A DNA stretch of 24,400 nucleotides from Acholeplasmataceae bacterium. GTDB taxonomy: Bacteria; Bacillota; Negativicutes; Acidaminococcales; Acidaminococcaceae. A program made the position numbers and the translations under genes. The stretch is from NCBI GenBank assembly GCA_012744295.1, contig JAAYIB010000005.1, positions 1-24,400 of the forward strand, read 5' to 3'. Positions within the stretch are counted from its first letter, which is position 1; each line of letters starts with the position of its first letter. The notes below the pieces were generated by a model. That model was not told the DNA's origin. It did no database searches and saw nothing but the letters and a program-made list of their open reading frames with translations. Of the stretch, positions 7,481 through 14,744 are shown one piece after another.

Positions 7481-8401
7481 ATGATTAAAGAATTTAAAGC
7501 CGGTACAAAAATTGACCGGATATTATTGGTGCGTTTACAAAAAATCGGAAACTCTTCGAACGGGGCGGCTTTTGCCCGTGGCCTTGCGGAGGACAACAGC
7601 GGCTGCATTCCTTTCATCTGCTTTGAGGCCGGCACGGTTGACAAGCTGCGCGCCGTAACGGCGCCCAAGCCTTTCAGAATTACAGGCGCCGTAGATATCA
7701 ATAAGTTTGCGGGAGACATGTCACTGCAGCTGATCGTCCAGAAAATTCAAGAGGTGCTGCCTTCTGATGATGTCAGCCATCTAATGCCAAAGGGTGATTT
7801 CGACCTCGAGGAGTGCGAAGAAAAATTGCAAACCCAGATTGGCAAGATTAAGGATAAAGGCATCAGGGAGTTGGTTGCTTACGTTCTGTCGGGAGAAACC
7901 TACAGGCAGTTTAAGGTTAATCCGGCGGGTATGCGGCTCCACCACGCCTACGTCGGCGGCTTGCTCCAGCACTCGGTCGCCGTTGCGGAATTGGCGGAGG
8001 CGATAGCCGAAAAAACGAAAGGCGCCAACAAAGACCTGATTTTGGCAGGAGCATTGCTCCACGATGTGGGGAAATTAAAGGAGATTTCTTCCGAGATGGG
8101 TTTCCCTTATACTACCGAGGGACGGCTTTTGGGGCATATAACCATGACCGCCATCATCGTGAACGAGGCGGCGGCAAGATTCGACAATATCGACGACATA
8201 GTTTTGCAGCAGCTGCTGCACATCATAGTTTCGCATCACGGCGAGCAGGAGAAAGGTTCTCCCATTGCCTGTGCGACAAAAGAGAGCTTCATTGTGCACT
8301 ATGCCGACGAGATTGACGCCATTATGAACCAGTTTAAGGAAAATGGCGAGCCGGCGGCCTGGGAGTTCAATAAAATGTTACAAAGGTTTATTTATTCGTA
8401 A
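7481..8401 (+). CDS. yhaM: YhaM-type 3'-5' exoribonuclease (OB fold plus HD domain)
   Basis: YhaM/Cbf1 enzymes degrade RNA from the 3' end and need a metal such as manganese. The 306-residue protein has an N-terminal OB-type nucleic-acid-binding part (about 1-95) and a C-terminal HD phosphohydrolase domain. HD-domain residues are visible: H154/H155 in RLHHAYVGGLLQHS, H164, H194 and D195 in LLHDVGKLK, H219, H252/H253 in SHHGEQEKGSP, and D276 in VHYADEIDA. Length matches Bacillus YhaM (about 314). The ATG follows AAAGG by 9 bases. It has its own promoter upstream and the rnpB promoter begins two bases after its stop, so it is probably a single-gene unit placed between nif3 and rnpB, two genes acting around RNA. 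The family assignment is firm; exact substrate range is not visible. Confidence 0.88.
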   Translation: MIKEFKAGTKIDRILLVRLQKIGNSSNGAAFARGLAEDNSGCIPFICFEAGTVDKLRAVTAPKPFRITGAVDINKFAGDMSLQLIVQKIQEVLPSDDVSHLMPKGDFDLEECEEKLQTQIGKIKDKGIRELVAYVLSGETYRQFKVNPAGMRLHHAYVGGLLQHSVAVAELAEAIAEKTKGANKDLILAGALLHDVGKLKEISSEMGFPYTTEGRLLGHITMTAIIVNEAAARFDNIDDIVLQQLLHIIVSHHGEQEKGSPIACATKESFIVHYADEIDAIMNQFKENGEPAAWEFNKMLQRFIYS

Positions 8402-8403
8402 GC

Positions 8404-8432
8404 TTGACGAATATCGACACTTATGTTAAATT
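8404..8432 (+). promoter_or_regulatory. Promoter for rnpB
   Basis: The -35 TTGACG (8404-8409), a 17-base spacer and the -10 TAAATT (8427-8432) place the transcription start at about 8440, which coincides with the 5' strand of helix P1 of the RNA. Confidence 0.7.
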
Positions 8433-8440
8433 TGATTCAG

Positions 8441-8792
8441 TATGAGTGTGAAAGATAATCGCGGCTATCTTTTGATAGACGAGGAAAGTCCGAGCTCCAC
8501 AGGGCAGAATGCCGGATAACGCCCGGCGAGGGTGACCTCAGGGAAAGTGCCACAGAAATGATGACCGCCGGCTATTGCCGGTAAGGGTGGAACGGTGCGG
8601 TAAGAGCGCACCAGCAGCCGAGTAATCGGCTGGCTAGGTAAACCCCATTCGGAGCAAGACCAAATAGGGAAGGGATGAAGCTGCCCGCTGAGCCTTCCGG
8701 GTTGCGTCGCTTGAGCTTCCGGGTGACCGGAAGCGTAGATAAATGATTATCACCGCTTAGCGGAACAGAACTCGGCTTACTGATCACTCATA
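8441..8792 (+). ncRNA. rnpB: RNase P RNA (type A)
   Basis: This is the catalytic RNA that removes 5' leaders from pre-tRNAs. The universal core is plain: GAGGAAAGTCCGAGCTCCAC and CAGGGCAGAATGCC near the 5' side, then GTGCCACAGAAATGATGACC, and the 3' core TAGATAAATGATTATCACC followed by ACAGAACTCGGCTTAC. TATGAGTG (8441-8448) pairs with CACTCATA (8785-8792) as helix P1 and sets the ends to within a few bases. The layout resembles the ancestral type A fold of most bacteria rather than the type B of Bacillus. This is consistent with a non-bacillar Firmicute. Confidence 0.93.
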
Positions 8793-8813
8793 TTAAAATT
8801 AAAATTTATCCTT

Positions 8814-8850
8814 GTTACAAGGCCATTTTCAGGCCTTGTAACTTTTTTTT
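8814..8850 (+). terminator. Intrinsic terminator of rnpB
   Basis: GTTACAAGGCC (8814-8824) pairs perfectly with GGCCTTGTAAC (8832-8842) across a 7-base loop, followed by eight T. Confidence 0.92.
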
Positions 8851-8911
8851 GCCTCCTTTGGGTTTTAAGCAAAAAAAAATTATTGTAAACCGAAAATATA
8901 AATTTAATTGC

Positions 8912-8940
8912 TTGTGTTTTAACAGAATTAGGATTATAAT
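8912..8940 (+). promoter_or_regulatory. Promoter of the dcw cluster (PmraZ)
   Basis: -35 TTGTGT (8912-8917), a 17-base spacer and a perfect -10 TATAAT (8935-8940). The start of transcription should fall near 8947, inside the MraZ repeats. AT-rich DNA upstream (8870-8910) may help as an UP element. Confidence 0.75.
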
Positions 8941-8964
8941 GGTGAAAAGTGGGGAAAAGTGGGG
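8940..8964 (+). promoter_or_regulatory. MraZ operator: three direct TGGGN repeats with 10-bp period
   Basis: TGGTG (8940-8944), TGGGG (8950-8954) and TGGGG (8960-8964) are separated each time by the same five bases, AAAAG. MraZ proteins are known to bind TGGGN repeats separated by 5 bases at their own promoter and to repress the cluster. The array begins at the last base of the -10 and covers the predicted start site, which suits repression. The purine-rich stretch after it (AAGGGG, 8965-8970) is also the only candidate ribosome site for mraZ. Confidence 0.8.
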
Positions 8965-8981
8965 AAGGGGCGCTGGCAGTG

Positions 8982-9413
8982 ATGTTGATGGGAGAATTCC
9001 AACATAATATCGACGCTAAGGGCCGCTTGTTTATGCCCGTAAAGCTGCGTGAAGCGCTGGGCGACCACTTTGTGATTACAAGGGGCCTGGATGGTTGTCT
9101 TTTTGTTTATGATGAGCAGGAATGGACAACGCTGGTGGGCAAATTGAAACAAATGACTCTGATGAAGAAAGAAGCGCGTGACATAGCTAGGTATTTCTTT
9201 TCCGGGGCAACTGAAACAGAATGTGACAAGCAGGGACGCATCCTTGTTCCGCCTGCTTTAAGGAGCCACGCGGCGCTGGATAAAAACGCGATTATTGTCG
9301 GCGTTGGCAACAGGGCGGAAATCTGGGATGAAGAACGTTGGCAAAAATATAACGAAGAAATCGGCGAGGATGTTACGCAAATAGTTGAGCAATTGGTCGA
9401 CTTGGGCTTGTAG
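8982..9413 (+). CDS. mraZ: Transcriptional regulator MraZ
   Basis: MraZ is an AbrB/SpoVT-fold DNA-binding protein that forms a ring and autoregulates the division and cell wall cluster. The product is 143 residues, identical in length to Bacillus MraZ. It shows the two family repeats: DAKGRLFMP near the start and DKQGRILVP near residue 80, together with FVITRGLDGCLFVY and RYFFSGATE. ATG 8982 (MLMGEFQHNID) was chosen because it aligns with MFMGEYQHTID of Bacillus; a GTG at 8949 lies in the operator itself. The ribosome site is weak and rather far (11 bases), and repression would also cover it. It is the first gene of the cluster. Confidence 0.95.
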   Translation: MLMGEFQHNIDAKGRLFMPVKLREALGDHFVITRGLDGCLFVYDEQEWTTLVGKLKQMTLMKKEARDIARYFFSGATETECDKQGRILVPPALRSHAALDKNAIIVGVGNRAEIWDEERWQKYNEEIGEDVTQIVEQLVDLGL

Positions 9414-9432
9414 ACATCAAGAACGGGTGAAA

Positions 9433-10365
9433 ATGATGGAATTTGTTCATAAAAGCGTTTTGCTTGCTGAAAGCGTAGAGTGGCTGATTGGCGACCGCAA
9501 GGGAATTTATGTTGATTGCACGATGGGCGGCGGCGGACATTCGCTGGCCTTTGCCCAAGAACTTGCGAGCGAGGGTCTGTTGGTAGGGGTTGACCGGGAT
9601 GATGCTGCAATTGCGGCTGCAACGGCGAGGCTTCAGGGGCTCAAATGCCGGATCAAAATGGCCAGGGAGAACTTCAATAACTTCGAAACGGTCCTTGAAT
9701 CTCTTGGGATCGGTCAGATAGACGGCATTTTCTTTGACCTCGGCGTCTCTTCATATCAATTAGATACGCCGGGAAGAGGTTTTTCCTACATGCAAGATGG
9801 TCCGCTCGACATGCGTATGGACAGGGAAACCAAAATCGACGCCTCGTTCGTGGTGAATCATTACGAACAAGAACGCCTTGCCGACATAATCCATCGCTAC
9901 GGCGAAGAACGCTGGAGCAAACGCATCGCGGAATTTATTGTAAAAGAGCGTACGCAGAAAAAAATAGAAACAACCGGGGAACTTGTCAGCGTCATTAAGA
10001 AGGCTGTTCCAAAAGGCGCTCGCCAGGACGGGCCGCACCCGGCAAAAAGAACTTTTCAGGCAATCAGGATAGAAGTCAACAACGAGCTGAATATTTTGGA
10101 AGAAGTTATAAAAAAGAGCGTTGCCAGATTAAAGAGCGGAGGCCGAATTGGCGTAATAACGTTCCACTCGCTGGAAGACAGGATTGTGAAGCAAACCTTT
10201 GCCGAACTGGCAAAAGGCTGCACCTGTCCCCCGAAGATGCCGATGTGTGTGTGCGGAAAGAAGCCGCAAATCAAAAAAGCGATCTCAGTAAAACCTGACG
10301 AAAAAGAAATTGTGGAAAATCCCAGATCAAGAAGCGCAAGGCTGCGCGGGGCTATAAAAATTTAG
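9433..10365 (+). CDS. rsmH: 16S rRNA (cytosine(1402)-N4)-methyltransferase
   Basis: RsmH (MraW) methylates N4 of C1402 in the decoding centre of 16S rRNA using S-adenosylmethionine. The 310-residue protein, the normal length, begins MMEFVHKSVLLAESVEWL. It has the SAM-binding loop DCTMGGGGHS (about 31-40), FDLGVSSYQLDTPGRGFS, the PLDMRMD motif, AIRIEVNNEL and the C-terminal VENPRSRSARLRG typical of the family. Start ATG 9433 or 9436 follows GGGTGA; both give the same protein but one residue. It lies 19 bases after mraZ and 18 before ftsL, as in almost all dcw clusters. Confidence 0.96.
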   Translation: MMEFVHKSVLLAESVEWLIGDRKGIYVDCTMGGGGHSLAFAQELASEGLLVGVDRDDAAIAAATARLQGLKCRIKMARENFNNFETVLESLGIGQIDGIFFDLGVSSYQLDTPGRGFSYMQDGPLDMRMDRETKIDASFVVNHYEQERLADIIHRYGEERWSKRIAEFIVKERTQKKIETTGELVSVIKKAVPKGARQDGPHPAKRTFQAIRIEVNNELNILEEVIKKSVARLKSGGRIGVITFHSLEDRIVKQTFAELAKGCTCPPKMPMCVCGKKPQIKKAISVKPDEKEIVENPRSRSARLRGAIKI

Positions 10366-10383
10366 TTTTTGGGGGTTAGGGCA

Positions 10384-10779
10384 ATGCTGGCAAGGAATTA
10401 CGACAATTACGCCTGGGAACAAGCAAACAGGGAAGTTCATAGCAATCGGCAGGAACAAGGCAAGGAAACGAATTATAAGGCTCTGCGCCATCGAGTTATG
10501 ATTCTTGTCGCCTGTCTTCTGACTTTTTATATGGCCTCTGTAGTGAGAAGCGAGGCTTACATTGCCGGCAGCAACAATCTGGTACACTTGAAGCAGCAGG
10601 AAAGCGGCCTTATTTCCGGCAACGCGGAATTAAAAATCGAAGTTGAAACCCTCAAAAGCCCGGCAAGGATTACAGGCATTGCCCAGGCAAATCTCGGTAT
10701 GCAGGTAGCAAGAAGCAATATATACGTACAGGCTGACAGTAAGAAGATCGCATATGACGGTTATGCTTATGCAAAGTAA
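10384..10779 (+). CDS. ftsL: FtsL-like cell division protein
   Basis: FtsL is a small bitopic membrane protein of the division complex that pairs with FtsB/DivIC and FtsQ/DivIB. This 131-residue product has a polar N-terminal part (about 1-36), one membrane segment (VMILVACLLTFYMASVV, about 38-54) and an extracytoplasmic helical part starting with a heptad-like stretch (NNLVHLKQQESGLISGNAEL), which ends in a conserved-looking ITGIAQANLGM segment. The sequence itself is weakly conserved, so the call rests on topology and on position between rsmH and murE. ATG 10384 follows GGGGG and AGGG. In most Firmicutes a class B penicillin-binding protein gene follows; here it does not. Confidence 0.85.
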   Translation: MLARNYDNYAWEQANREVHSNRQEQGKETNYKALRHRVMILVACLLTFYMASVVRSEAYIAGSNNLVHLKQQESGLISGNAELKIEVETLKSPARITGIAQANLGMQVARSNIYVQADSKKIAYDGYAYAK

Positions 10780-10804
10780 AAATATAGCCTTCTGTACATG
10801 TTTA

Positions 10805-10813
10805 TGATATAAT
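10805..10813 (+). promoter_or_regulatory. Candidate extended -10 promoter before murE
   Basis: TGA plus a perfect TATAAT (10808-10813) forms an extended -10, with start of transcription near 10820. No clear -35. It could give the mur genes expression independent of MraZ control. Confidence 0.5.
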
Positions 10814-10826
10814 TACATAGCAATAT

Positions 10827-10853
10827 GGAGAGGCAGCCTTTTGGCTGCTCTTT
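10827..10853 (+). promoter_or_regulatory. Leader hairpin upstream of murE
   Basis: AGA-G-GCAGCC pairs with GGCTGC-TCT around a TTTT loop with one bulged G, extended by two G-U pairs. It sits between the candidate promoter and the murE ribosome site (GGAGGG, 10861-10866). It is followed by TTTCAATTTT, too broken for a strong terminator, so it may be an attenuator or a 5' stabilising hairpin. Confidence 0.5.
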
Positions 10854-10873
10854 CAATTTTGGAGGGTTCAAAC

Positions 10874-12358
10874 ATGCAAAAAATGCTTCTTGACTTACTG
10901 ATGGTACTGCCGCAGGCAAAAGCCATGGGGCCGCTTAACAAGGTAATAACCGATGTCACGGCTGATTCCAGAACCGTAAGGCCCGGAAGCTTGTTCATTT
11001 GCCTTAAAGGCGCGCACGTTGACGGTCATAAATATATCAGGGAAGCTTATGCCGCGGGGGCAGCCTGCGTCGTGGCGGAGGACGAAATCACGGACTTCCC
11101 GGCCGGCCTCACGGTCATCAAGGTTGATGACACGCGCAGCGCAATGAGCTACATAGCTCCGTGGTTCTTTGATTACCCGGGTAAAAAAATGCGTTTAATC
11201 GGAGTCACCGGTACAAATGGGAAGACTACGACGACCAACATCATCAGGACAATTCTGCATAACGCCGGTTATAAGGTTGGGCTGATAGGAACAATTAACG
11301 TGATGATAGAAGACGAAGTCAGTATTTCACATAATACAACGCCAGACGTCGTTGATTTGGAGCAAATTCTGGCGAAAATGGCCGCCGCAGGCTGCGATTA
11401 TGTCGTTATGGAGGTTTCCTCACACGCATTGGCGCTGAACCGGGTTGCAGGCTGCGAATATGACGTGGCAGTATTGACGAACATTACGCAGGACCATCTT
11501 GACTTCCATCAAACCTTTGAAAGCTACCGGCAGGCAAAGGCGCTTCTTTTCAAGCACCTGCATGAGGGTGTCAAAACCGGCAAGTGCGCAGTCTTTAACA
11601 GTGATGACGCAAGTTCGGCTCTTATCATGAAAGAGACGAAGGTGCCTATTCTGACTTACGGAAAAGACACTATTAATGACATACATCCTCTTTATTGGAA
11701 GATTGAGGCTAAAAAGATGTTGTTAGACCTCCGTACGCCGGCCGGCGATCTGCATCTTGACCTGCGCATTACGGGTGAATTCAACATGTACAACGTGATG
11801 GCGGCTGTTGCGGCGATGATTGCGGAAAAAATCAACATCAAAGTCATTGAAAATACCTTAAACAGTTTCAAAGGCGTGCCGGGTCGCTTCCAGCTTGTGG
11901 AGGCGGGACAGCCTTATACGGTAATCGTCGACTACGCGCACACACCCGACGGACTCGAAAACGTGCTTAATACGGCGCGGGCAATTACCCGCGGCAATCT
12001 TTGGGCAGTCTTTGGCTGCGGCGGCGACAGGGATAACAGGAAAAGACCGCTGATGGGAGAATTGGCGCTTCGTCTGGCCGACAAGGTCATTGTCACTTCG
12101 GACAATCCACGCTCAGAGGATCCGCTGCTGATTATGGAGGAGATCGTCAGAGGCTTTGGGGAAAACACCGAAGGCAAGGAAATACATGTGATTTCGGACA
12201 GGAAAGAAGCAATCAGTCTCGCTCTTAAGATGGCCGAGCCGCAGGACGTCATCCTTATAGCCGGAAAAGGGCATGAAAACTATCAGATTTTGAAAGATAA
12301 AACGATTCACTTCGACGATTGTGAAGTAGTCGAAGAATTTTGGAAGAATCAGGTGTGA
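10874..12358 (+). CDS. murE: UDP-MurNAc-L-Ala-D-Glu:meso-2,6-diaminopimelate ligase
   Basis: MurE adds the third amino acid to the cytoplasmic peptidoglycan precursor using ATP. The 494-residue protein shows the N-terminal UDP-substrate domain (TADSRTVRPGSLFICLKG, about 29-46), the Mur ligase ATP loop VTGTNGKTTTT (111-121), HNTTPD and EVSSHAL in the central domain, and DNPRSEDP at 410-417 in the C-terminal domain. DNPR at this place binds meso-diaminopimelate; lysine-adding MurE enzymes lack it. The cell wall is therefore predicted to be of the DAP type. GGAGGG lies 7 bases before the ATG. It comes directly after ftsL, without the usual ftsI/spoVD gene, and is followed by murF four bases later. 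Confidence 0.97.
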   Translation: MQKMLLDLLMVLPQAKAMGPLNKVITDVTADSRTVRPGSLFICLKGAHVDGHKYIREAYAAGAACVVAEDEITDFPAGLTVIKVDDTRSAMSYIAPWFFDYPGKKMRLIGVTGTNGKTTTTNIIRTILHNAGYKVGLIGTINVMIEDEVSISHNTTPDVVDLEQILAKMAAAGCDYVVMEVSSHALALNRVAGCEYDVAVLTNITQDHLDFHQTFESYRQAKALLFKHLHEGVKTGKCAVFNSDDASSALIMKETKVPILTYGKDTINDIHPLYWKIEAKKMLLDLRTPAGDLHLDLRITGEFNMYNVMAAVAAMIAEKINIKVIENTLNSFKGVPGRFQLVEAGQPYTVIVDYAHTPDGLENVLNTARAITRGNLWAVFGCGGDRDNRKRPLMGELALRLADKVIVTSDNPRSEDPLLIMEEIVRGFGENTEGKEIHVISDRKEAISLALKMAEPQDVILIAGKGHENYQILKDKTIHFDDCEVVEEFWKNQV

Positions 12359-12362
12359 GACT

Positions 12363-13739
12363 ATGCTCGCAATAAGTGAGATCTTGACCGCGGCCAAGGG
12401 CAGACTGACAGCAGGGAAAACGGATATTGTTTTTCGCGGGGTAACGACCGACTCACGTGAAATCTCGAGAGGCGATTTGTTTATCGCTCTTAAGGGCGAC
12501 AATTTTGACGGGCATGATTATTGCCTTATGGCTTTGGAAAAAGGCGCCGCAGCTGTCCTTGTGCAAAGGGATGTTGCTTCTTTGCCGCCGGATGCCGTTG
12601 TCATAAGGGTGGAGGACACGCTTGCCGCCTATCAGCAGATAGCCCGTTATTACAGGCGCAGTCTCGGCAAGCTTAAAGTCGTAGCCGTTACAGGGTCAAA
12701 CGGGAAAACTACTACGAAGGACCTGATTGCGGCCTTGCTGGCAGCGACCTACAAGGTGGCGAAGACAGAGGCCAACTACAACAATGAGGTCGGACTCCCC
12801 AAAACGCTTCTGGCACTTACAGCCGAGACCGAAGTCGCGGTAGTGGAAATGGGTATGAGGGGTCTTGGGCAAATAAGGGCCTTGAGACAGATTGCCGAGC
12901 CGGATTTTGCGGTTATTACGAACGTCGGTGCAACGCACATGGAGCTCTTAGGCAGTATGGAGAACATTGCGAGGGCCAAGGGCGAATTGCTTGAAGATCT
13001 GGATGAAAGCAAGGTTGCCTTCTTGAACAGTGACGACGAATACGTGAGGAAAATGCCAACCAAGGCCGTAAAACTGACCTATGGCATGAAGGAAGATGCC
13101 GACATAAGAGCCTTCAGTATCGTAACAAGCGGTCAGGGGACAACATTCATGTACCGCAGCAAGCTGACCGGTGCAGAGCAGGAGATTAAGATGCCGCTCA
13201 TAGGACACCATAACGTTATGAACGCCTTGGGAGCGATTGGTGTTGCGGAAAAAATGGGCGTAACCCCTAAAAAGATTGCCGAAGCTCTGCTTGGCGTGAA
13301 AATAACCGCAAAGCGTCAGGAAATTTCCGAGCAAGGCGATATTACCGTAATCAATGACGCCTACAACGCCAGTCCGGCCTCGATGGAGGCAGCGCTCAGG
13401 ACTTTGGCGGAAGTCAAGAAGGCAAAAGAGGCCGGCAGAAGCATCGCGGTCCTGGCGGACATGCTGGAATTAGGACGGCAGGCGGAAACGGCGCACCGAG
13501 AAATCGGTGCTTTTGCTGCACGGCAGGGAACCGACCTCGTGCTTGCCTACGGCGATCAGTGTCGGTTTTTAGTGGAGGCGGCCCTTGAGGCAGGCGTTGA
13601 CGCAATTCATTGCAGCGGCATAGAAGAAGCCGCTGCCGAGCTGAAAAAGCATCTGGGAAGCAAAGACACGGTTTTGTTCAAAGGTTCCCATTCAATGTGT
13701 GCCGATAAGGTCATGGAGCTCGTATTCCACAATAAGTAA
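12363..13739 (+). CDS. murF: UDP-MurNAc-tripeptide:D-alanyl-D-alanine ligase
   Basis: MurF adds the D-Ala-D-Ala dipeptide, made by Ddl encoded further along, to complete UDP-MurNAc-pentapeptide. The 458-residue product has the N-terminal domain motif TDSREISRGDLFIALKG (29-45), the ATP loop VTGSNGKTTTKD (109-120), KTEANYNNEVGLP, EMGMRGLGQI and, in the last third, NDAYNASPASMEAAL and ADMLELG, all MurF hallmarks. The start ATG lies four bases after the murE stop with a weak ribosome site inside the end of murE, so translation is probably coupled. Length is normal. Confidence 0.97.
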   Translation: MLAISEILTAAKGRLTAGKTDIVFRGVTTDSREISRGDLFIALKGDNFDGHDYCLMALEKGAAAVLVQRDVASLPPDAVVIRVEDTLAAYQQIARYYRRSLGKLKVVAVTGSNGKTTTKDLIAALLAATYKVAKTEANYNNEVGLPKTLLALTAETEVAVVEMGMRGLGQIRALRQIAEPDFAVITNVGATHMELLGSMENIARAKGELLEDLDESKVAFLNSDDEYVRKMPTKAVKLTYGMKEDADIRAFSIVTSGQGTTFMYRSKLTGAEQEIKMPLIGHHNVMNALGAIGVAEKMGVTPKKIAEALLGVKITAKRQEISEQGDITVINDAYNASPASMEAALRTLAEVKKAKEAGRSIAVLADMLELGRQAETAHREIGAFAARQGTDLVLAYGDQCRFLVEAALEAGVDAIHCSGIEEAAAELKKHLGSKDTVLFKGSHSMCADKVMELVFHNK

Positions 13740-13756
13740 TCGGGAGATTGAGAAGC

Positions 13757-14743
13757 ATGGAAATAAAATTTTGGGGAGCAATCCTGACAGCCTTTGCCAT
13801 TTGCGCTGCGAGCGGCCCCTGGGTCATCCCGCTTTTGACAAGTCTGAAATTTGGCCAGAGCATCCGTGACTGCGGGCCGCAGGAGCATTTAAAAAAAAGC
13901 GGTACTCCGACAATGGGCGGACTCATGATAATTTTGGCGGTAACCGTCGCCACGGTCGTTTGGGCGGAGCTTTCACCTGAGATTCTGATGGCTCTAATTC
14001 TCTTGCTTGGCCACGGCGTCATTGGGTTTGTTGATGACTTTATCAAAGTTGTGCTGAAAAGAAATCTTGGCCTCACGGCTAAGCAGAAGCTGCTTGCGCA
14101 ATTTCTACTGGCTTCGGTTTTCCTGTTATGTTTGCACGCGGCCGCGGCTGCTGATTTTTCGTTATGGCTGCCCGGAACAAGCCGCTTTTTCGATATCGGA
14201 ACGGCCTACTACCCGTTAGCCTTTTTGCTGATAGTTGGTACGACAAACGCCGTTAACCTGACAGACGGTTTGGACGGTCTTGCCGTCAGCGTTACAATAC
14301 CTGTCGTATTTGCCTACGCATGGATTACCTTCGTGCTTGGCCGTCAGGACCTGAGTGTTTTTGCCCTGACCTTGGCTGGCGCCTGCTCAGGGTTTTTGCT
14401 ATTCAACAGGCATCCGGCAAAAGTTTTTATGGGTGATACCGGTTCGCTGGCCCTCGGCGGCGGCATTGCCGCGCTTGCTCTTCTCAGCAAAACGGAGCTT
14501 TTGCTGGTTCTGCTTGGCGGCGTCTATGTCGTGGAGGCGCTTTCAGTGATGCTTCAGGTTGCTTATTTCAGAAAAACAGGAGGCAGGAGGCTTTTCCGGA
14601 TGAGCCCCATTCATCATCATTTTGAACTGGGAGGCTGGAAGGAAACAAAGGTTGTCAGGGTTTTTGCGCTGGCAAGCCTTTTGCTGTCCATGTTCGGGAT
14701 TATGCTTTTTTGCTTGGGAAACAGCGGGGGAAGGGGACTTTAA
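13757..14743 (+). CDS. mraY: Phospho-N-acetylmuramoyl-pentapeptide-transferase
   Basis: MraY moves phospho-MurNAc-pentapeptide onto undecaprenyl phosphate at the inner membrane, making lipid I. The 328-residue protein has about ten membrane segments. It carries the family motifs KKSGTPTMGGLM (46-57), GFVDDFIKVVLKRNLGL (90-106, with the catalytic D93-D94 pair), NAVNLTDGLDGLA, FMGDTGSLALGG and SPIHHHFELGGWKETKVV near the end. ATG 13757 was preferred to the TTG three codons earlier because GGGAG precedes it at a workable distance. murD begins one base after the stop. Confidence 0.96.
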   Translation: MEIKFWGAILTAFAICAASGPWVIPLLTSLKFGQSIRDCGPQEHLKKSGTPTMGGLMIILAVTVATVVWAELSPEILMALILLLGHGVIGFVDDFIKVVLKRNLGLTAKQKLLAQFLLASVFLLCLHAAAAADFSLWLPGTSRFFDIGTAYYPLAFLLIVGTTNAVNLTDGLDGLAVSVTIPVVFAYAWITFVLGRQDLSVFALTLAGACSGFLLFNRHPAKVFMGDTGSLALGGGIAALALLSKTELLLVLLGGVYVVEALSVMLQVAYFRKTGGRRLFRMSPIHHHFELGGWKETKVVRVFALASLLLSMFGIMLFCLGNSGGRGL

Positions 14744-14744
14744 A

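Noticed and set aside
10825..10893. A 22-codon leader-peptide frame before murE that runs through the hairpin
   Set aside because: No ribosome site precedes its ATG, it starts only a few bases after the predicted transcript start, and it has no run of regulatory codons.
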